A program made the position numbers and the translations under genes. A DNA stretch of 29,178 nucleotides from positions 1-29,178 of IMG/VR virus record IMGVR_UViG_3300018428_005699. One strand, 5' to 3'. The notes beneath the pieces were generated by a model that saw only the letters and a list, made by a program, of their open reading frames with translations, ran no database searches and was not told the DNA's origin. This document shows positions 1 to 7,699 of the stretch, piece by piece (position 1 is the first letter of the stretch; each line of letters starts with the position of its first letter). Source of the DNA: a virus.

Positions 1-965
1 ATCACCTCGTCGAAGTTGTGCTTGAGAGACAAGATACATTCTTCGAAGGGATACCCTTGTGCAATGCAGTTGTATGTTGTCGTATAGGCACCGATGGTGG
101 AAGTTATATCCATACATCGATTTATATCGATCCAGAACCGTTCTGGAAGAGCTTTTAAGTGTTCTAGCATTGAATCAGGCGTACCTAATTCGAACCATGC
201 TTCATTAGCCATCTGCACGTTATCATTGAGCTTGAGTTCACAACCAAGAATCTTCGCCTCAATCACCACTCTCGGGCATGTATCACCACCACGAGGCAAG
301 AAACAGAACCCATTCGCTTCAAACATTTTATTGAGAAGCTGAGACCTCGTTAGGTTCGAAAACAATTCGTAGTCTTTCTCAGTCTTTTCGCACCAATCGA
401 TAGCATCTTCGGTACCTTTGATCCACGAATCAGATTTCTGAATTAACCAACCTCCTTTGTTCGTGCCTCCTTTCAAAAACTCTAATATTTTAAGATCGGA
501 CTTATCGAAAACAGAACCGAGCACTCGACCTTTGAACTCCAAGAAGGGAAATCTTTCTACGTATCTCTCCTCTTGTTTCGAAGACATCCAGAATACTTTC
601 TCGGCACCGAAGAAGAATGCGGACACCAATTTACCTAATTGATCATCATGACAGTCACATTCTTCGCCTGTTTCGTGTTTGTGTCGCTCTATTGATCGAT
701 ACTTACAGAACTTGTAATCATATTCTAAGACAGCATATCGAAGATTACCGACTATAGACGGGATTAATTGCAACTGAAGTTGAGATGCATTGCCAAAAAT
801 CCAAAAACACTGCTGATACTGTTGTAACGTTGCTATCGTTACATCTTTGGCATTTATTTTCTCATACTCAAAGGGACAAGCTTCAATCAAAGCTTCTGTA
901 GTTAATTCGGCTCCGCCGATATATTGGTCGGCAAATAGATCTGCCACAAATACTATTTTCGTCAT
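1..965 (-). CDS. Glycosyltransferase-like protein (GT-B type), C-terminus cut by the window edge
   Basis: The minus-strand frame is open from the ATG at 965 to the window edge (321 codons, no stop). The N-terminus, MTKIVFVADLFADQYIGGAE, is a Rossmann strand followed by the GGAE signature of GT-B glycosyltransferases. Around residues 219-242 (GFCFLPRGGDTCPRVVIEAK, then LGC) sits the donor-binding glycine/acidic region, with E235 the usual EA glutamate. Such enzymes move a sugar from a nucleotide donor to glycan, protein or DNA; the acceptor cannot be told. A Cys/His-rich patch (HKHETGEECDCH, residues 95-106) is unusual. The AGGAG Shine-Dalgarno lies 7 bases before the ATG and the start codon sits inside a 14-bp inverted repeat (955-1001). 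Together with the phosphomannomutase, cupin and nucleotidyltransferase elsewhere in the window it suggests phage sugar metabolism. Confidence 0.8.
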   Translation of the reverse strand, partial: MTKIVFVADLFADQYIGGAELTTEALIEACPFEYEKINAKDVTIATLQQYQQCFWIFGNASQLQLQLIPSIVGNLRYAVLEYDYKFCKYRSIERHKHETGEECDCHDDQLGKLVSAFFFGAEKVFWMSSKQEERYVERFPFLEFKGRVLGSVFDKSDLKILEFLKGGTNKGGWLIQKSDSWIKGTEDAIDWCEKTEKDYELFSNLTRSQLLNKMFEANGFCFLPRGGDTCPRVVIEAKILGCELKLNDNVQMANEAWFELGTPDSMLEHLKALPERFWIDINRCMDITSTIGAYTTTYNCIAQGYPFEECILSLKHNFDEV

Positions 966-1001
966 AAACACTCCTATACGAAGCTATTTTATGACGAAAA
1001 T
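955..1001 (-). promoter_or_regulatory. 14-bp perfect inverted repeat enclosing the glycosyltransferase start codon
   Basis: Arms 955-968 (ATTTTCGTCATAAA) and 988-1001 (TTTATGACGAAAAT) are exact reverse complements with a 19-base spacer. In minus-strand RNA the downstream arm contains the AUG and first codons, while the Shine-Dalgarno is in the loop, so RNA read through from upstream should be poorly translated. The -10-like box TAAAAT (991-986) lies at the end of the upstream arm, so a transcript started there would lack that arm. Confidence 0.65.
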
Positions 1002-1014
1002 CCGATATGTACAG
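986..1014 (-). promoter_or_regulatory. Candidate promoter CTGTAC-17-TAAAAT
   Basis: On the minus strand the -35-like CTGTAC (1014-1009) is separated by exactly 17 bases from TAAAAT (991-986). The -35 differs by one base from TTGTAC seen at 10885. The predicted start point near 979 falls in the loop of the adjacent hairpin. It is weaker than the other promoters listed here. Confidence 0.4.
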
Positions 1015-1016
1015 GA

Positions 1017-2378
1017 TTAGATAGATGAGAGAACTACGTCCCATACGGTTGCATTGCTTGTTTTGAATAAATAAGCTTTTTGAAATGCTTCCAACGTAAA
1101 ATTATCCCGGAGAGGGGGATCAAAAGACCCAATATAAAAATGTTCTGTCGCTGCGATACTGGAATCATCCTGTATGGACATGTCGTGTACACTTGCATTC
1201 ATAATTGTGATCTTTGTGTACGCTGGATACGATGAGGGAGGAGGAACAGTTAGATTTCCAGAAAAATTTGCGGTATTGACGTAAGAAATATCGTTATACT
1301 GATTTCCTGATTGAAGAGTTATATTGGCTGCTGTGTCAGCGTTGTTAACTGTATTTATCGGGCCAACAGTTGAACCACCGGTTTGATCGATCAATTCGTA
1401 TTGATATTGCTCATCCACACCTGCGGTTTGACTGATGGCCATGCCTGTTTCCAGAGCAGAGGCTGTTGTAGAAGGATAAAGAATGTTTGTGGTGGAATAC
1501 TGACCGTTGGCCATACTATTTGCCGTCATAGTCATCGTTGGACCCGAACCAGTGATGGTGTATTGAGTAGATTCAGAGCCGTTTTGGAACACTGCCATAA
1601 GCGTTCTTAGGTCTGCTCCCAATTGATCGTTTGTGACGGCTGCACCATTTATAGTTGCACTCTTCGTGATCGCATCGAAGCCTGTATCGGATGAAGCAGT
1701 GCCTGACGAATCATAAGATATCTGATACTCTGTGCCTCCTACCGTAAAATAGATAGTCTGTGTGACATAATCGTCTGCAATTGCAGAATGATCCAACGTT
1801 AGAACCGACGCAGTTCCACCTGTACTAACAACTCCTACAACTTTGTCTTCGTGTGACGCGTCGAGAGTAGCTGGTGTGGAAACATCTGATAAATCATTGA
1901 GGTCGTCGACTGTTGAATAACCTTGCGTGCTATGATCTCCCCAGCCATAAGCTGTGTCCCAGTTTGCAGAACCCGCATCGACAACCGTGTAAGTAGTAGT
2001 CCAATTCGCAGCATTCGTATTAACTGAAGTATAGGCGGAATCCCAGTTGGCAGAATTAGAACTTACTAGTGTACTTGTAGAATCCCAAGACGTGACCTTC
2101 GCAGTATCTATCGAGGAAGTTTCTGCTGTGTCTGTGTAAATTGTTCCTTCTTTCATCAAGATATTGTTCCCAACAGTGTCGAGATTGCCTCCGAGTTGAG
2201 GGGTGGTGTCTTCGACTACGTTAGCCAAACCACCTCCCCCGCCCCCGGAAACATCGGCCCAAGACCCATTAGACTTCAATCGAAGCACATTATCCACAAT
2301 AGCGAGCTCACCGTTCTCAGCGGTGGGATCACTTCCAGTGTAAAGTCTCAATTTAATCTTATCGGTCTTGAAAGCCAT
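1017..2378 (-). CDS. Tail-fibre/structural protein with SANWDxAY repeats
   Basis: A 453-residue protein, low in cysteine and rich in Ser, Thr, Asn, Ala and Gly. The N-terminus (MAFKTDKIKLRLYTGSDPTA, then a V-D-N-x-L-x-L-K-S-N-G-x-W motif) is a short attachment module ending in a Gly6 linker near residues 45-50. Residues about 105-150 hold three near-repeats, NSANWDSAYTSV, NAANWTTTYTVV and GSANWDTAYGWG, running into YGWGDHSTQGYSTVDDLNDL, a pattern common in marine phage fibres. The rest is beta-rich. It is last in the structural run, 28 bases after the previous gene, with AGGAG before the ATG. The role as fibre or fibre-associated adhesin is inferred from composition, repeats and neighbours. 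Confidence 0.75.
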   Translation of the reverse strand: MAFKTDKIKLRLYTGSDPTAENGELAIVDNVLRLKSNGSWADVSGGGGGGLANVVEDTTPQLGGNLDTVGNNILMKEGTIYTDTAETSSIDTAKVTSWDSTSTLVSSNSANWDSAYTSVNTNAANWTTTYTVVDAGSANWDTAYGWGDHSTQGYSTVDDLNDLSDVSTPATLDASHEDKVVGVVSTGGTASVLTLDHSAIADDYVTQTIYFTVGGTEYQISYDSSGTASSDTGFDAITKSATINGAAVTNDQLGADLRTLMAVFQNGSESTQYTITGSGPTMTMTANSMANGQYSTTNILYPSTTASALETGMAISQTAGVDEQYQYELIDQTGGSTVGPINTVNNADTAANITLQSGNQYNDISYVNTANFSGNLTVPPPSSYPAYTKITIMNASVHDMSIQDDSSIAATEHFYIGSFDPPLRDNFTLEAFQKAYLFKTSNATVWDVVLSSI

Positions 2379-2406
2379 TTTAATCTCCTAACAGTTATCT
2401 ATTTAA

Positions 2407-4275
2407 TTATAGTCCAGAACGGATTTCGTGATACCAATTGACAACAGGGCTGTTTGGATCGGATCGATCAACACACGCGTGGAGAAGGAACACTTGGCCT
2501 TCACCTACGGAGACGTTGAGACTGTCGTCGAAACGAAGATTAATAAATCTATCAGAAGTAGTAAAACCAACACTGTCAGTATCTCTACCGGTATTATCGT
2601 ATGATAAGATGTCAGTGAATAATTTGAGATCATTGTCACTATTTGCAGTCTTTGCAGCATCACCATCACCAACAGCGTCAGCTTTTAAGTTCACAACTTC
2701 AATGTCGAATGGCTGAGTGCCAATAGAATAGATTTCAAAGTGCATCGTATCATACGGATCATTAACTGGAAGTTCATCGAGTTTCAACTGCAGTTTGTTG
2801 TTTCCACCCATGTTCAAAGTATCAACGATTAATTTTCCGCCGAGTTTGCCTTCAAGATGCGGGTGCACTTGATGGATGGCATTGCCTCCAGCAACGAACT
2901 GTGCATAACGATGGCATACGAAAGAATCTCTTTGTGCAATCGGCTTTGGAACGAAACCAGCGTTGTCACCCGCTTGATATATGAGTGCGTCGCCGGCTTG
3001 GACATCTGTTGTAGATACATCAGTTAAATCGTTGACTGTCGTTGCTCCACCGCCAACAGAGACAGCTTCGTTGATAATTTTCATTCCCATGTAGCCATGA
3101 TTGTCACAACCATACCAGAACTCAGCTGGAAGAGTATCGTCGACAGTGAGTTCCACGTATAGACCCAGATTTTGGAACTCGGATGGAGTGTGAGCAGGTG
3201 GATCATTTGCTAGGCCTGTGAAAACCGCTTCGTATTCACCGAAATTATTAGAGGAATCACCGTCCCACCAAAGTACTTTGCCAGCGTGATTGGTTTCTAA
3301 CAATTCTGATCTATCTTCGCTAGTGTAAAATCTTAATGGGTGTGCTGCTGCACCAAGAGCTGCTCCTCCCCCATCATACGCATTCGAAAGATGTTTTTGA
3401 TAAAAACGATACTTACCGGCCTTCAATCGAAGTTCAGGATGAGGTATACCATCGATGTAGAATGCATTTCCACCACTTTCTCCAGAAGCCCCTCTCCATA
3501 CGCTAGCAACTTTATTGTCGACAGCTACGCTGAAAGATTTCACGACAGAAGTAGAAAATGATCCAAAATATGGTGAATCTTCTAAGTTTTCTTGTGTCCA
3601 ATCAAGGTCATTGTCCTTATCGTAAATATTTTCGAAAGCAGGCTTTCCGTCTATAGACGAATATAGTCGCCACTGTTGTAAAGTCATGTCAGCAAATGAT
3701 CCGCCAACTGGAGGAATAGATCCAGCATCGATGTCTGGAATACCTGCGATTGCGTTGCGCACAGTGACGTAATCCTCACTAACACCAGAGGGTGCTTTAT
3801 CTTTACGTCTACGGAGGAACTTCATCTTTCCGGTGGTTTCGTCGATAGAAATTTTCTGTTCGTCTCCAAGATACAACGAATTGTTCGACAAAAACAAGTG
3901 TCGAACTTTAAGTTCAGCTGTACCCAAATCGTAAGATGAATTGGTTTGTGGGATAAGATGTCCACTTTGATCAATTTTCCAACGAGCAGAGCCGTTTGTT
4001 GAAAACGTTATCTCACCGTCAGTTCCTGTATCAGAAAGCGCAACCGATGTATCACCAACTGATAGAGATGAACCACCGCCGCCACCAGAGGATACTACAG
4101 TCCAAGAGTTTGCAGCATTCGCACCATCATACGGATCCGTATTTCTTTTCATGAATTCGCCATTGGCACTATTAAAAATAATATCGCCAGCAGCGAATTT
4201 GTCACCTTGACCTTCGTCACCAGGACCAATCCCGTCGACAGATTTTATTCGTATTTCGCTATGTAATTTAGCCAT
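2407..4275 (-). CDS. Large tail-fibre/structural protein with an embedded cupredoxin-like domain
   Basis: A 622-residue virion-type protein. Residues 1-45 form an N-terminal module (MAKLHSEIRIKSVDG, later AAGDIIFNSANGEF) shared with the 183-residue protein at 5223-5774, followed by a Gly linker (63-68). Residues 104-138 carry the marine-phage motif SSYDLGTAELKVRHLFLSNN. Residues about 270-402 look like a cupredoxin: H312 (AHPLRF) and, at the end, C390-x2-H393-x4-M398 (FWYGCDNHGYMGM), the His-Cys-His-Met ligand set and spacing of type 1 copper proteins. After NDLTDVSTTDVQAGDALIY (about 415-433) comes a beta-rich C-terminal region. Fibre identity is inferred; the copper ligands are read directly, but binding is untested. 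The start follows GGAG at good spacing. Confidence 0.75.
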   Translation of the reverse strand: MAKLHSEIRIKSVDGIGPGDEGQGDKFAAGDIIFNSANGEFMKRNTDPYDGANAANSWTVVSSGGGGGSSLSVGDTSVALSDTGTDGEITFSTNGSARWKIDQSGHLIPQTNSSYDLGTAELKVRHLFLSNNSLYLGDEQKISIDETTGKMKFLRRRKDKAPSGVSEDYVTVRNAIAGIPDIDAGSIPPVGGSFADMTLQQWRLYSSIDGKPAFENIYDKDNDLDWTQENLEDSPYFGSFSTSVVKSFSVAVDNKVASVWRGASGESGGNAFYIDGIPHPELRLKAGKYRFYQKHLSNAYDGGGAALGAAAHPLRFYTSEDRSELLETNHAGKVLWWDGDSSNNFGEYEAVFTGLANDPPAHTPSEFQNLGLYVELTVDDTLPAEFWYGCDNHGYMGMKIINEAVSVGGGATTVNDLTDVSTTDVQAGDALIYQAGDNAGFVPKPIAQRDSFVCHRYAQFVAGGNAIHQVHPHLEGKLGGKLIVDTLNMGGNNKLQLKLDELPVNDPYDTMHFEIYSIGTQPFDIEVVNLKADAVGDGDAAKTANSDNDLKLFTDILSYDNTGRDTDSVGFTTSDRFINLRFDDSLNVSVGEGQVFLLHACVDRSDPNSPVVNWYHEIRSGL

Positions 4276-4304
4276 TTGTTATCTCCAATTAGAGTATTGT
4301 TTGT

Positions 4305-4318
4305 TTTATACGTATAAA
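4305..4318. promoter_or_regulatory. 14-bp perfect palindrome upstream of the large fibre gene
   Basis: TTTATACGTATAAA is a perfect palindrome within the 105-base gap before the 2407-4275 gene, flanked by partly matching GTTTGT and ACAAAC. On the minus strand it reads CGTATAAAACAA, which resembles GTGTATAATACAA at the helicase promoter, but no good -35 box lies 16-18 bases upstream. It could be an operator or a phage-type promoter element. Confidence 0.35.
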
Positions 4319-4354
4319 CCGAACAAACTGAGATTAACTTAACGAGACTAAATA

Positions 4355-4390
4355 TGCTCCATCGAAGCTTGTGTGAATAATTATGGAGCA
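4355..4390 (-). terminator. Possible terminator hairpin after the LamG-like gene
   Basis: Arms 4355-4362 (TGCTCCAT) and 4383-4390 (ATGGAGCA) match over 8 bp with a 20-base spacer, the downstream end of the gene lying in one arm. On the minus strand the hairpin is followed by TATTTAGT, a weak U-tract. The long loop makes this a tentative call. Confidence 0.35.
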
Positions 4391-5220
4391 GAATTTTTAT
4401 ATGGATGATCACTTGGAAGAGATCCTGTCAGGCCCCACTTATGTGCGAGGTATCCTTCCGCTTTTTCTACATCACTAATGTCCGTACTGCCTGTCCCCGG
4501 GATTGCCGCGACGTGAAAGTACTCTGCCATCCGGCCATTGAGTTTTTGTCCGGATCTGTTTCGCATCATTCGAAGATCTGAACATGTTGCATTCATTGAA
4601 TTAGAGTAAGAGTGAATTGAAGTTCTTGTTGTGCCATTCAACCGACCAAAAACTTGGTTTCCAGACTTATTAAATACGATAGAGACGATTGTCCAAGTAT
4701 CCCGGGAGATGGTTCTCGTAAAATCGTTCTTGGCTGTTCCTGATACGATAGAGTTGCCGCCATCATAGTCGATTTCTCCATTCCAACCACCATCAGATCC
4801 TGATGAAACCGCGTACGTTCGTGATCCATCGGCACTCCAGAAAGTGTCTTTCGTGCTGTCTGTGGCATGCCATTCGAAGACACCGATAGCCCAATGGTTT
4901 CCAGAGGATGCGTAAGGTCCTCCACCCGAAGAGATTAAGGATTCGCTCCCATCGAAATCAAATACATACATCCCATTCAAGTCAATGAGCCTCGTTGGAT
5001 GGCCATCTACTTGCATATTAAAGTTGCCCGATTTATCGTATTGCTTCGAAGTATTAGTGGAACTTAGAAGAGTTGAACCACTTACTGAATAACTAGACGT
5101 ATCACTCGCATCAATCCAAGCTGCAGTCGTTATTGTAGATGGATCCCAAGGTTCTATAGAACTCAATCTTACTGATGATCTTTTTCCACCCTTGAAAGAT
5201 CCTGACATTGATCCAATCAT
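4381..5220 (-). CDS. LamG/concanavalin A-like lectin-domain protein (virion adhesin)
   Basis: A 279-residue beta-rich protein. Near residues 24-40, PWDPSTITTAAWIDASDTSS, then SSTNTSKQYDKSGN, VFDFDGSESL, HWAIGVFEWH and SIVFNKSGNQVFGRLNGT give the strand order of LamG/concanavalin-like jelly-roll domains. The C-terminal EGYLAHKWGLTGSLPSDHPY (about 255-274) is the characteristic ending of this domain in phage structural proteins. Such domains bind glycans, so host-surface recognition is likely. The gene starts 2 bases after the 183-residue protein's stop, behind GGAGG. No signal peptide or enzymatic motif was seen. Confidence 0.8.
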   Translation of the reverse strand: MIGSMSGSFKGGKRSSVRLSSIEPWDPSTITTAAWIDASDTSSYSVSGSTLLSSTNTSKQYDKSGNFNMQVDGHPTRLIDLNGMYVFDFDGSESLISSGGGPYASSGNHWAIGVFEWHATDSTKDTFWSADGSRTYAVSSGSDGGWNGEIDYDGGNSIVSGTAKNDFTRTISRDTWTIVSIVFNKSGNQVFGRLNGTTRTSIHSYSNSMNATCSDLRMMRNRSGQKLNGRMAEYFHVAAIPGTGSTDISDVEKAEGYLAHKWGLTGSLPSDHPYKNSAP

Positions 5221-5222
5221 CG

Positions 5223-5774
5223 TTATCCTCCAAACGGAACCATCTGGCCGAGTACAACTTCGCTGTCAGAAAGCTTGAATATAGTGAAAGAGAAGACATC
5301 AATACCGTTTGCAGTAGGAGTCGGTGCTTGATTATCCATCCACTTGATTGTTGTGGTGGTCCCAGATCTTGTGTCAGTAGATGAAATCGTAATTGACGAT
5401 GGGATTTGGGGTGAGCCATCTTGTGCAACAATGATAGTGATGTTTGTACCGCTGTTATCTGAAAGTGCAAAATTAATAAGATTCACTCTCCAGTCTTCTG
5501 AATATGGAGTACCATGAAATATTTGACCCAATTGGCAGTCATAATTAGTGTCCGATACTGACGAAGGATTTACGGTGACTATAGATTCTGCAATCCCTGT
5601 CTTAATAAATAGTCCTTTCCCTACTTGGACACCTTCGAATTCAGTTCCATTATGCCGGACTAGTCCGTCCGCTTGGTCGTATACAACGTCGCCAGATGCA
5701 TATTCACTGACTCCTGTTGCAGATGATGTGGTATCGATTTGTTTTATTCGTGTTTCTGATTTAAGTACAGGCAT
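5223..5774 (-). CDS. Structural protein sharing the fibre N-terminal module
   Basis: A 183-residue, beta-rich protein. Its first 50 residues (MPVLKSETRIKQIDTTSSAT, then EYASGDVVYDQADGLVRHNG) parallel the start of the 622-residue fibre (L-x-S-E-x-R-I-K, later A-x-G-D-h-h-x-x-x-A-x-G), so both probably dock to the same virion site. The remainder (VSDTNYDCQLGQIFHG, FTIFKLSDSEVVLGQMVPFG) matches no family I recognise. It lies between two small structural genes and the LamG gene, which points to a baseplate or fibre accessory. AGGAGACCTAA precedes the ATG. Confidence 0.65.
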   Translation of the reverse strand: MPVLKSETRIKQIDTTSSATGVSEYASGDVVYDQADGLVRHNGTEFEGVQVGKGLFIKTGIAESIVTVNPSSVSDTNYDCQLGQIFHGTPYSEDWRVNLINFALSDNSGTNITIIVAQDGSPQIPSSITISSTDTRSGTTTTIKWMDNQAPTPTANGIDVFSFTIFKLSDSEVVLGQMVPFGG

Positions 5775-5783
5775 TTAGGTCTC

Positions 5784-5972
5784 CTACGTAGAAGTGATAT
5801 AGTATATTTTCCCAACGAAACTTGAATCACTAACATGTATTGTCCAAACGCTTGAATACGTAGCCCACGCATTCACGTTATCACTCGGTGTGACCACCAC
5901 CTTGAGACTTGAATCACCTAAATCTGTGTCAACTGAAGCTGTACTACCATCGAAAGAAACGTAATTATTCAT
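5784..5972 (-). CDS. Small structural-type protein (SSFxGKIY family, short copy)
   Basis: A 62-residue acidic beta-type protein. Its C-terminus (VSDSSFVGKIYYITST) repeats the end of the upstream protein (VGDSSFTGKIYVHIGEG), and VNAWATYSSVWTIHVSD parallels VNVWISSISANGG there, so the two are probably duplicates. Its ATG overlaps the upstream stop (TAATG), which suggests translational coupling. Virion role inferred from context; no function recognised. Confidence 0.6.
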   Translation of the reverse strand: MNNYVSFDGSTASVDTDLGDSSLKVVVTPSDNVNAWATYSSVWTIHVSDSSFVGKIYYITST

Positions 5973-6292
5973 TATGGATTTCCTTCGCCGATGTGTACGT
6001 ATATCTTTCCAGTGAAACTAGAATCACCCACGGCTACGGTGATGTCGAAAGAGCCTCCACCGTTCGCACTAATCGATGAAATCCAAACATTCACATTTTC
6101 GTTGGCAGAAGCCACAGCGATTGGAGAATTATAGACCTCATTTGTCGTAAAAGTCAAAGGATCTGGAACGCTTAAATCGATTTCTCGAGATTCTCGAACA
6201 GCATTTGTATCTCTATAAAACCAATGCGGACTCTTACGTTGTAACGGATATATCTTTTTGAATCTATTTAGATCTAATCTGGTACGAGCCAT
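5972..6292 (-). CDS. Small structural-type protein (SSFxGKIY family, long copy)
   Basis: A 106-residue protein with a basic N-terminus (MARTRLDLNRFKKIYPLQRK, then SPHWFYRD) followed by a beta domain with ASANENVNVWISSIS and VAVGDSSFTGKIYVHIGEG. It begins 9 bases after phoH's stop behind AGGAG, and overlaps the next gene by one base. The C-terminal half is shared with the 62-residue neighbour. It may be a head-proximal or fibre-attachment component, by position only. Confidence 0.6.
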   Translation of the reverse strand: MARTRLDLNRFKKIYPLQRKSPHWFYRDTNAVRESREIDLSVPDPLTFTTNEVYNSPIAVASANENVNVWISSISANGGGSFDITVAVGDSSFTGKIYVHIGEGNP

Positions 6293-6301
6293 TCGAATCT
6301 C

Positions 6302-7639
6302 CTAGAGAATGTTCGATGCCACGCTAGCTAGGTCAGAACGTTGTCCTTTGGATAGGTTTACGTGTGCACAGAGAGGTGAGTTTTGGAACTTGTCAATAAC
6401 TATGCTTAAACCTGAACTTTGTCTGTCGATATATGGAGTATCGATTTGGTCGATATCACCTAGAAGAACAATCTTAGAGTTCGCACCCATACGAGTGATG
6501 ATTGTTTTGAGCTCATGTACAGTTGCGTTCTGAGCTTCATCAACAATAAGTATAGAATTATTGAACGTCCTTCCTCGGATATACGGAATTGGCGCAATTT
6601 CTATGTCACCTTTTTCGATCATCATCTGGAAATACGAAGTATCTTTGAATGCGTGGCGTACGTTATCAAGAATAGGCATCAACCAAGGTTGCATTTTTTC
6701 TTCCATTGAACCTGGGAGATAACCTAAGTCACGACCAACAGGCTGGAGTGTTCTTGAGATAACGAGTCTGTCGTATCCAATCTTCATATTTTCTGGCAAT
6801 GAAGCTCCTAACGTGCTTCCTCCGGGTGTGTTACCTGATTTCAAACCGTACAATCCGGCCATCAGAGCGAGGAATGTCTTACCGGAACCAGCAAGCCCGG
6901 TTAGACACACGAGTGGAATCGAAGGATCGAGGAGAGCCTCGATAGCGAACGATTGTTCCGCGTTTCTAGGTTCTACACAGATAAGACCTTCCATCTTTCG
7001 AATCATCTTCCTGATAAAGCCTTTCCGATTGATACCTAATAACGACTGATTCGACTGTGATTTACCAATAACAAATTGGTTTTCATTCAATCCAGATTCA
7101 GGTAGGAACAGCTTTCCTGTTTCGTAGAACTCGGCAAAGTGTTCGGGTTCTAATTCGATTTGTTTCCACCCGCACAAGTTATCTACATCTTCTTCAACTC
7201 GATCTTTCAGATAATCTTCTACGCCCAGACCGACTGCATCACACTTCACTCGAAGATTAATGTCTTTGGTGATTACGTATACGTTGTCTTTTTCTGAAGC
7301 TAAGTGCAATGCACAACCAATGATGATGTTATCGTTGTATCCAATGTCGAATCCTTCTGGCACACATTCGTGAATCTCGTTAGAAAGCTCGAATCTATAT
7401 CGCATGTCGAACTCTTCTTTTGTTCTCCAACCATATTCGTCGACTGGGATGGATCTCATTTCGTCCAAGAATCGATTGACATATCTTGCATTCTGTCCTA
7501 CGAGGCCTTGTCGTTCCTTAAACTTATCAAGCTCTTCTAGAACCACGAGAGGGAGGACTATATCGTTACCTTCGAAAGAGTGAATAGCTTGAGAATCATA
7601 AAGAAGTACGGAAGTATCGAGAATAAAAGTCTTTCGCAT
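6302..7639 (-). CDS. phoH: PhoH-family ATPase with N-terminal PIN domain
   Basis: A 445-residue protein of PhoH2/YlaK architecture. The N-terminal PIN ribonuclease-like domain (about 1-150) starts MRKTFILDTSVLLYDSQAIH and keeps acidic residues at D8, E35/E36, D103 and D126. The PhoH ATPase domain (about 220-445) has Walker A GLAGSGKT (248-255), Walker B ILIVDEAQN (D367, E368) and VLLGDIDQID (about 391-400). PIN-PhoH proteins couple an RNase fold to an RNA helicase-like ATPase; phoH is frequent in marine phages, where its role is unsettled. Here it heads the tail-gene run with no terminator between, so late co-expression is likely. A plus-strand gene diverges upstream. Confidence 0.93.
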   Translation of the reverse strand: MRKTFILDTSVLLYDSQAIHSFEGNDIVLPLVVLEELDKFKERQGLVGQNARYVNRFLDEMRSIPVDEYGWRTKEEFDMRYRFELSNEIHECVPEGFDIGYNDNIIIGCALHLASEKDNVYVITKDINLRVKCDAVGLGVEDYLKDRVEEDVDNLCGWKQIELEPEHFAEFYETGKLFLPESGLNENQFVIGKSQSNQSLLGINRKGFIRKMIRKMEGLICVEPRNAEQSFAIEALLDPSIPLVCLTGLAGSGKTFLALMAGLYGLKSGNTPGGSTLGASLPENMKIGYDRLVISRTLQPVGRDLGYLPGSMEEKMQPWLMPILDNVRHAFKDTSYFQMMIEKGDIEIAPIPYIRGRTFNNSILIVDEAQNATVHELKTIITRMGANSKIVLLGDIDQIDTPYIDRQSSGLSIVIDKFQNSPLCAHVNLSKGQRSDLASVASNIL

Positions 7640-7649
7640 ATTGTTTTCC

Positions 7650-7678
7650 TTGTAAAATTAATTTTCGCACTTTATAAT
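7650..7678 (+). promoter_or_regulatory. Sigma70-type promoter TTGTAA-17-TATAAT for the sigma-like gene
   Basis: TTGTAA (7650-7655), a 17-base spacer and a consensus TATAAT (7673-7678) lie 21 bases before the plus-strand ATG at 7700. The spacer starts AATTAATTTT; a closely related TTGTAC/AAATTAATT sequence forms the promoter at 10885. Confidence 0.75.
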
Positions 7679-7699
7679 AATTCATTATAGGAGCATTTT

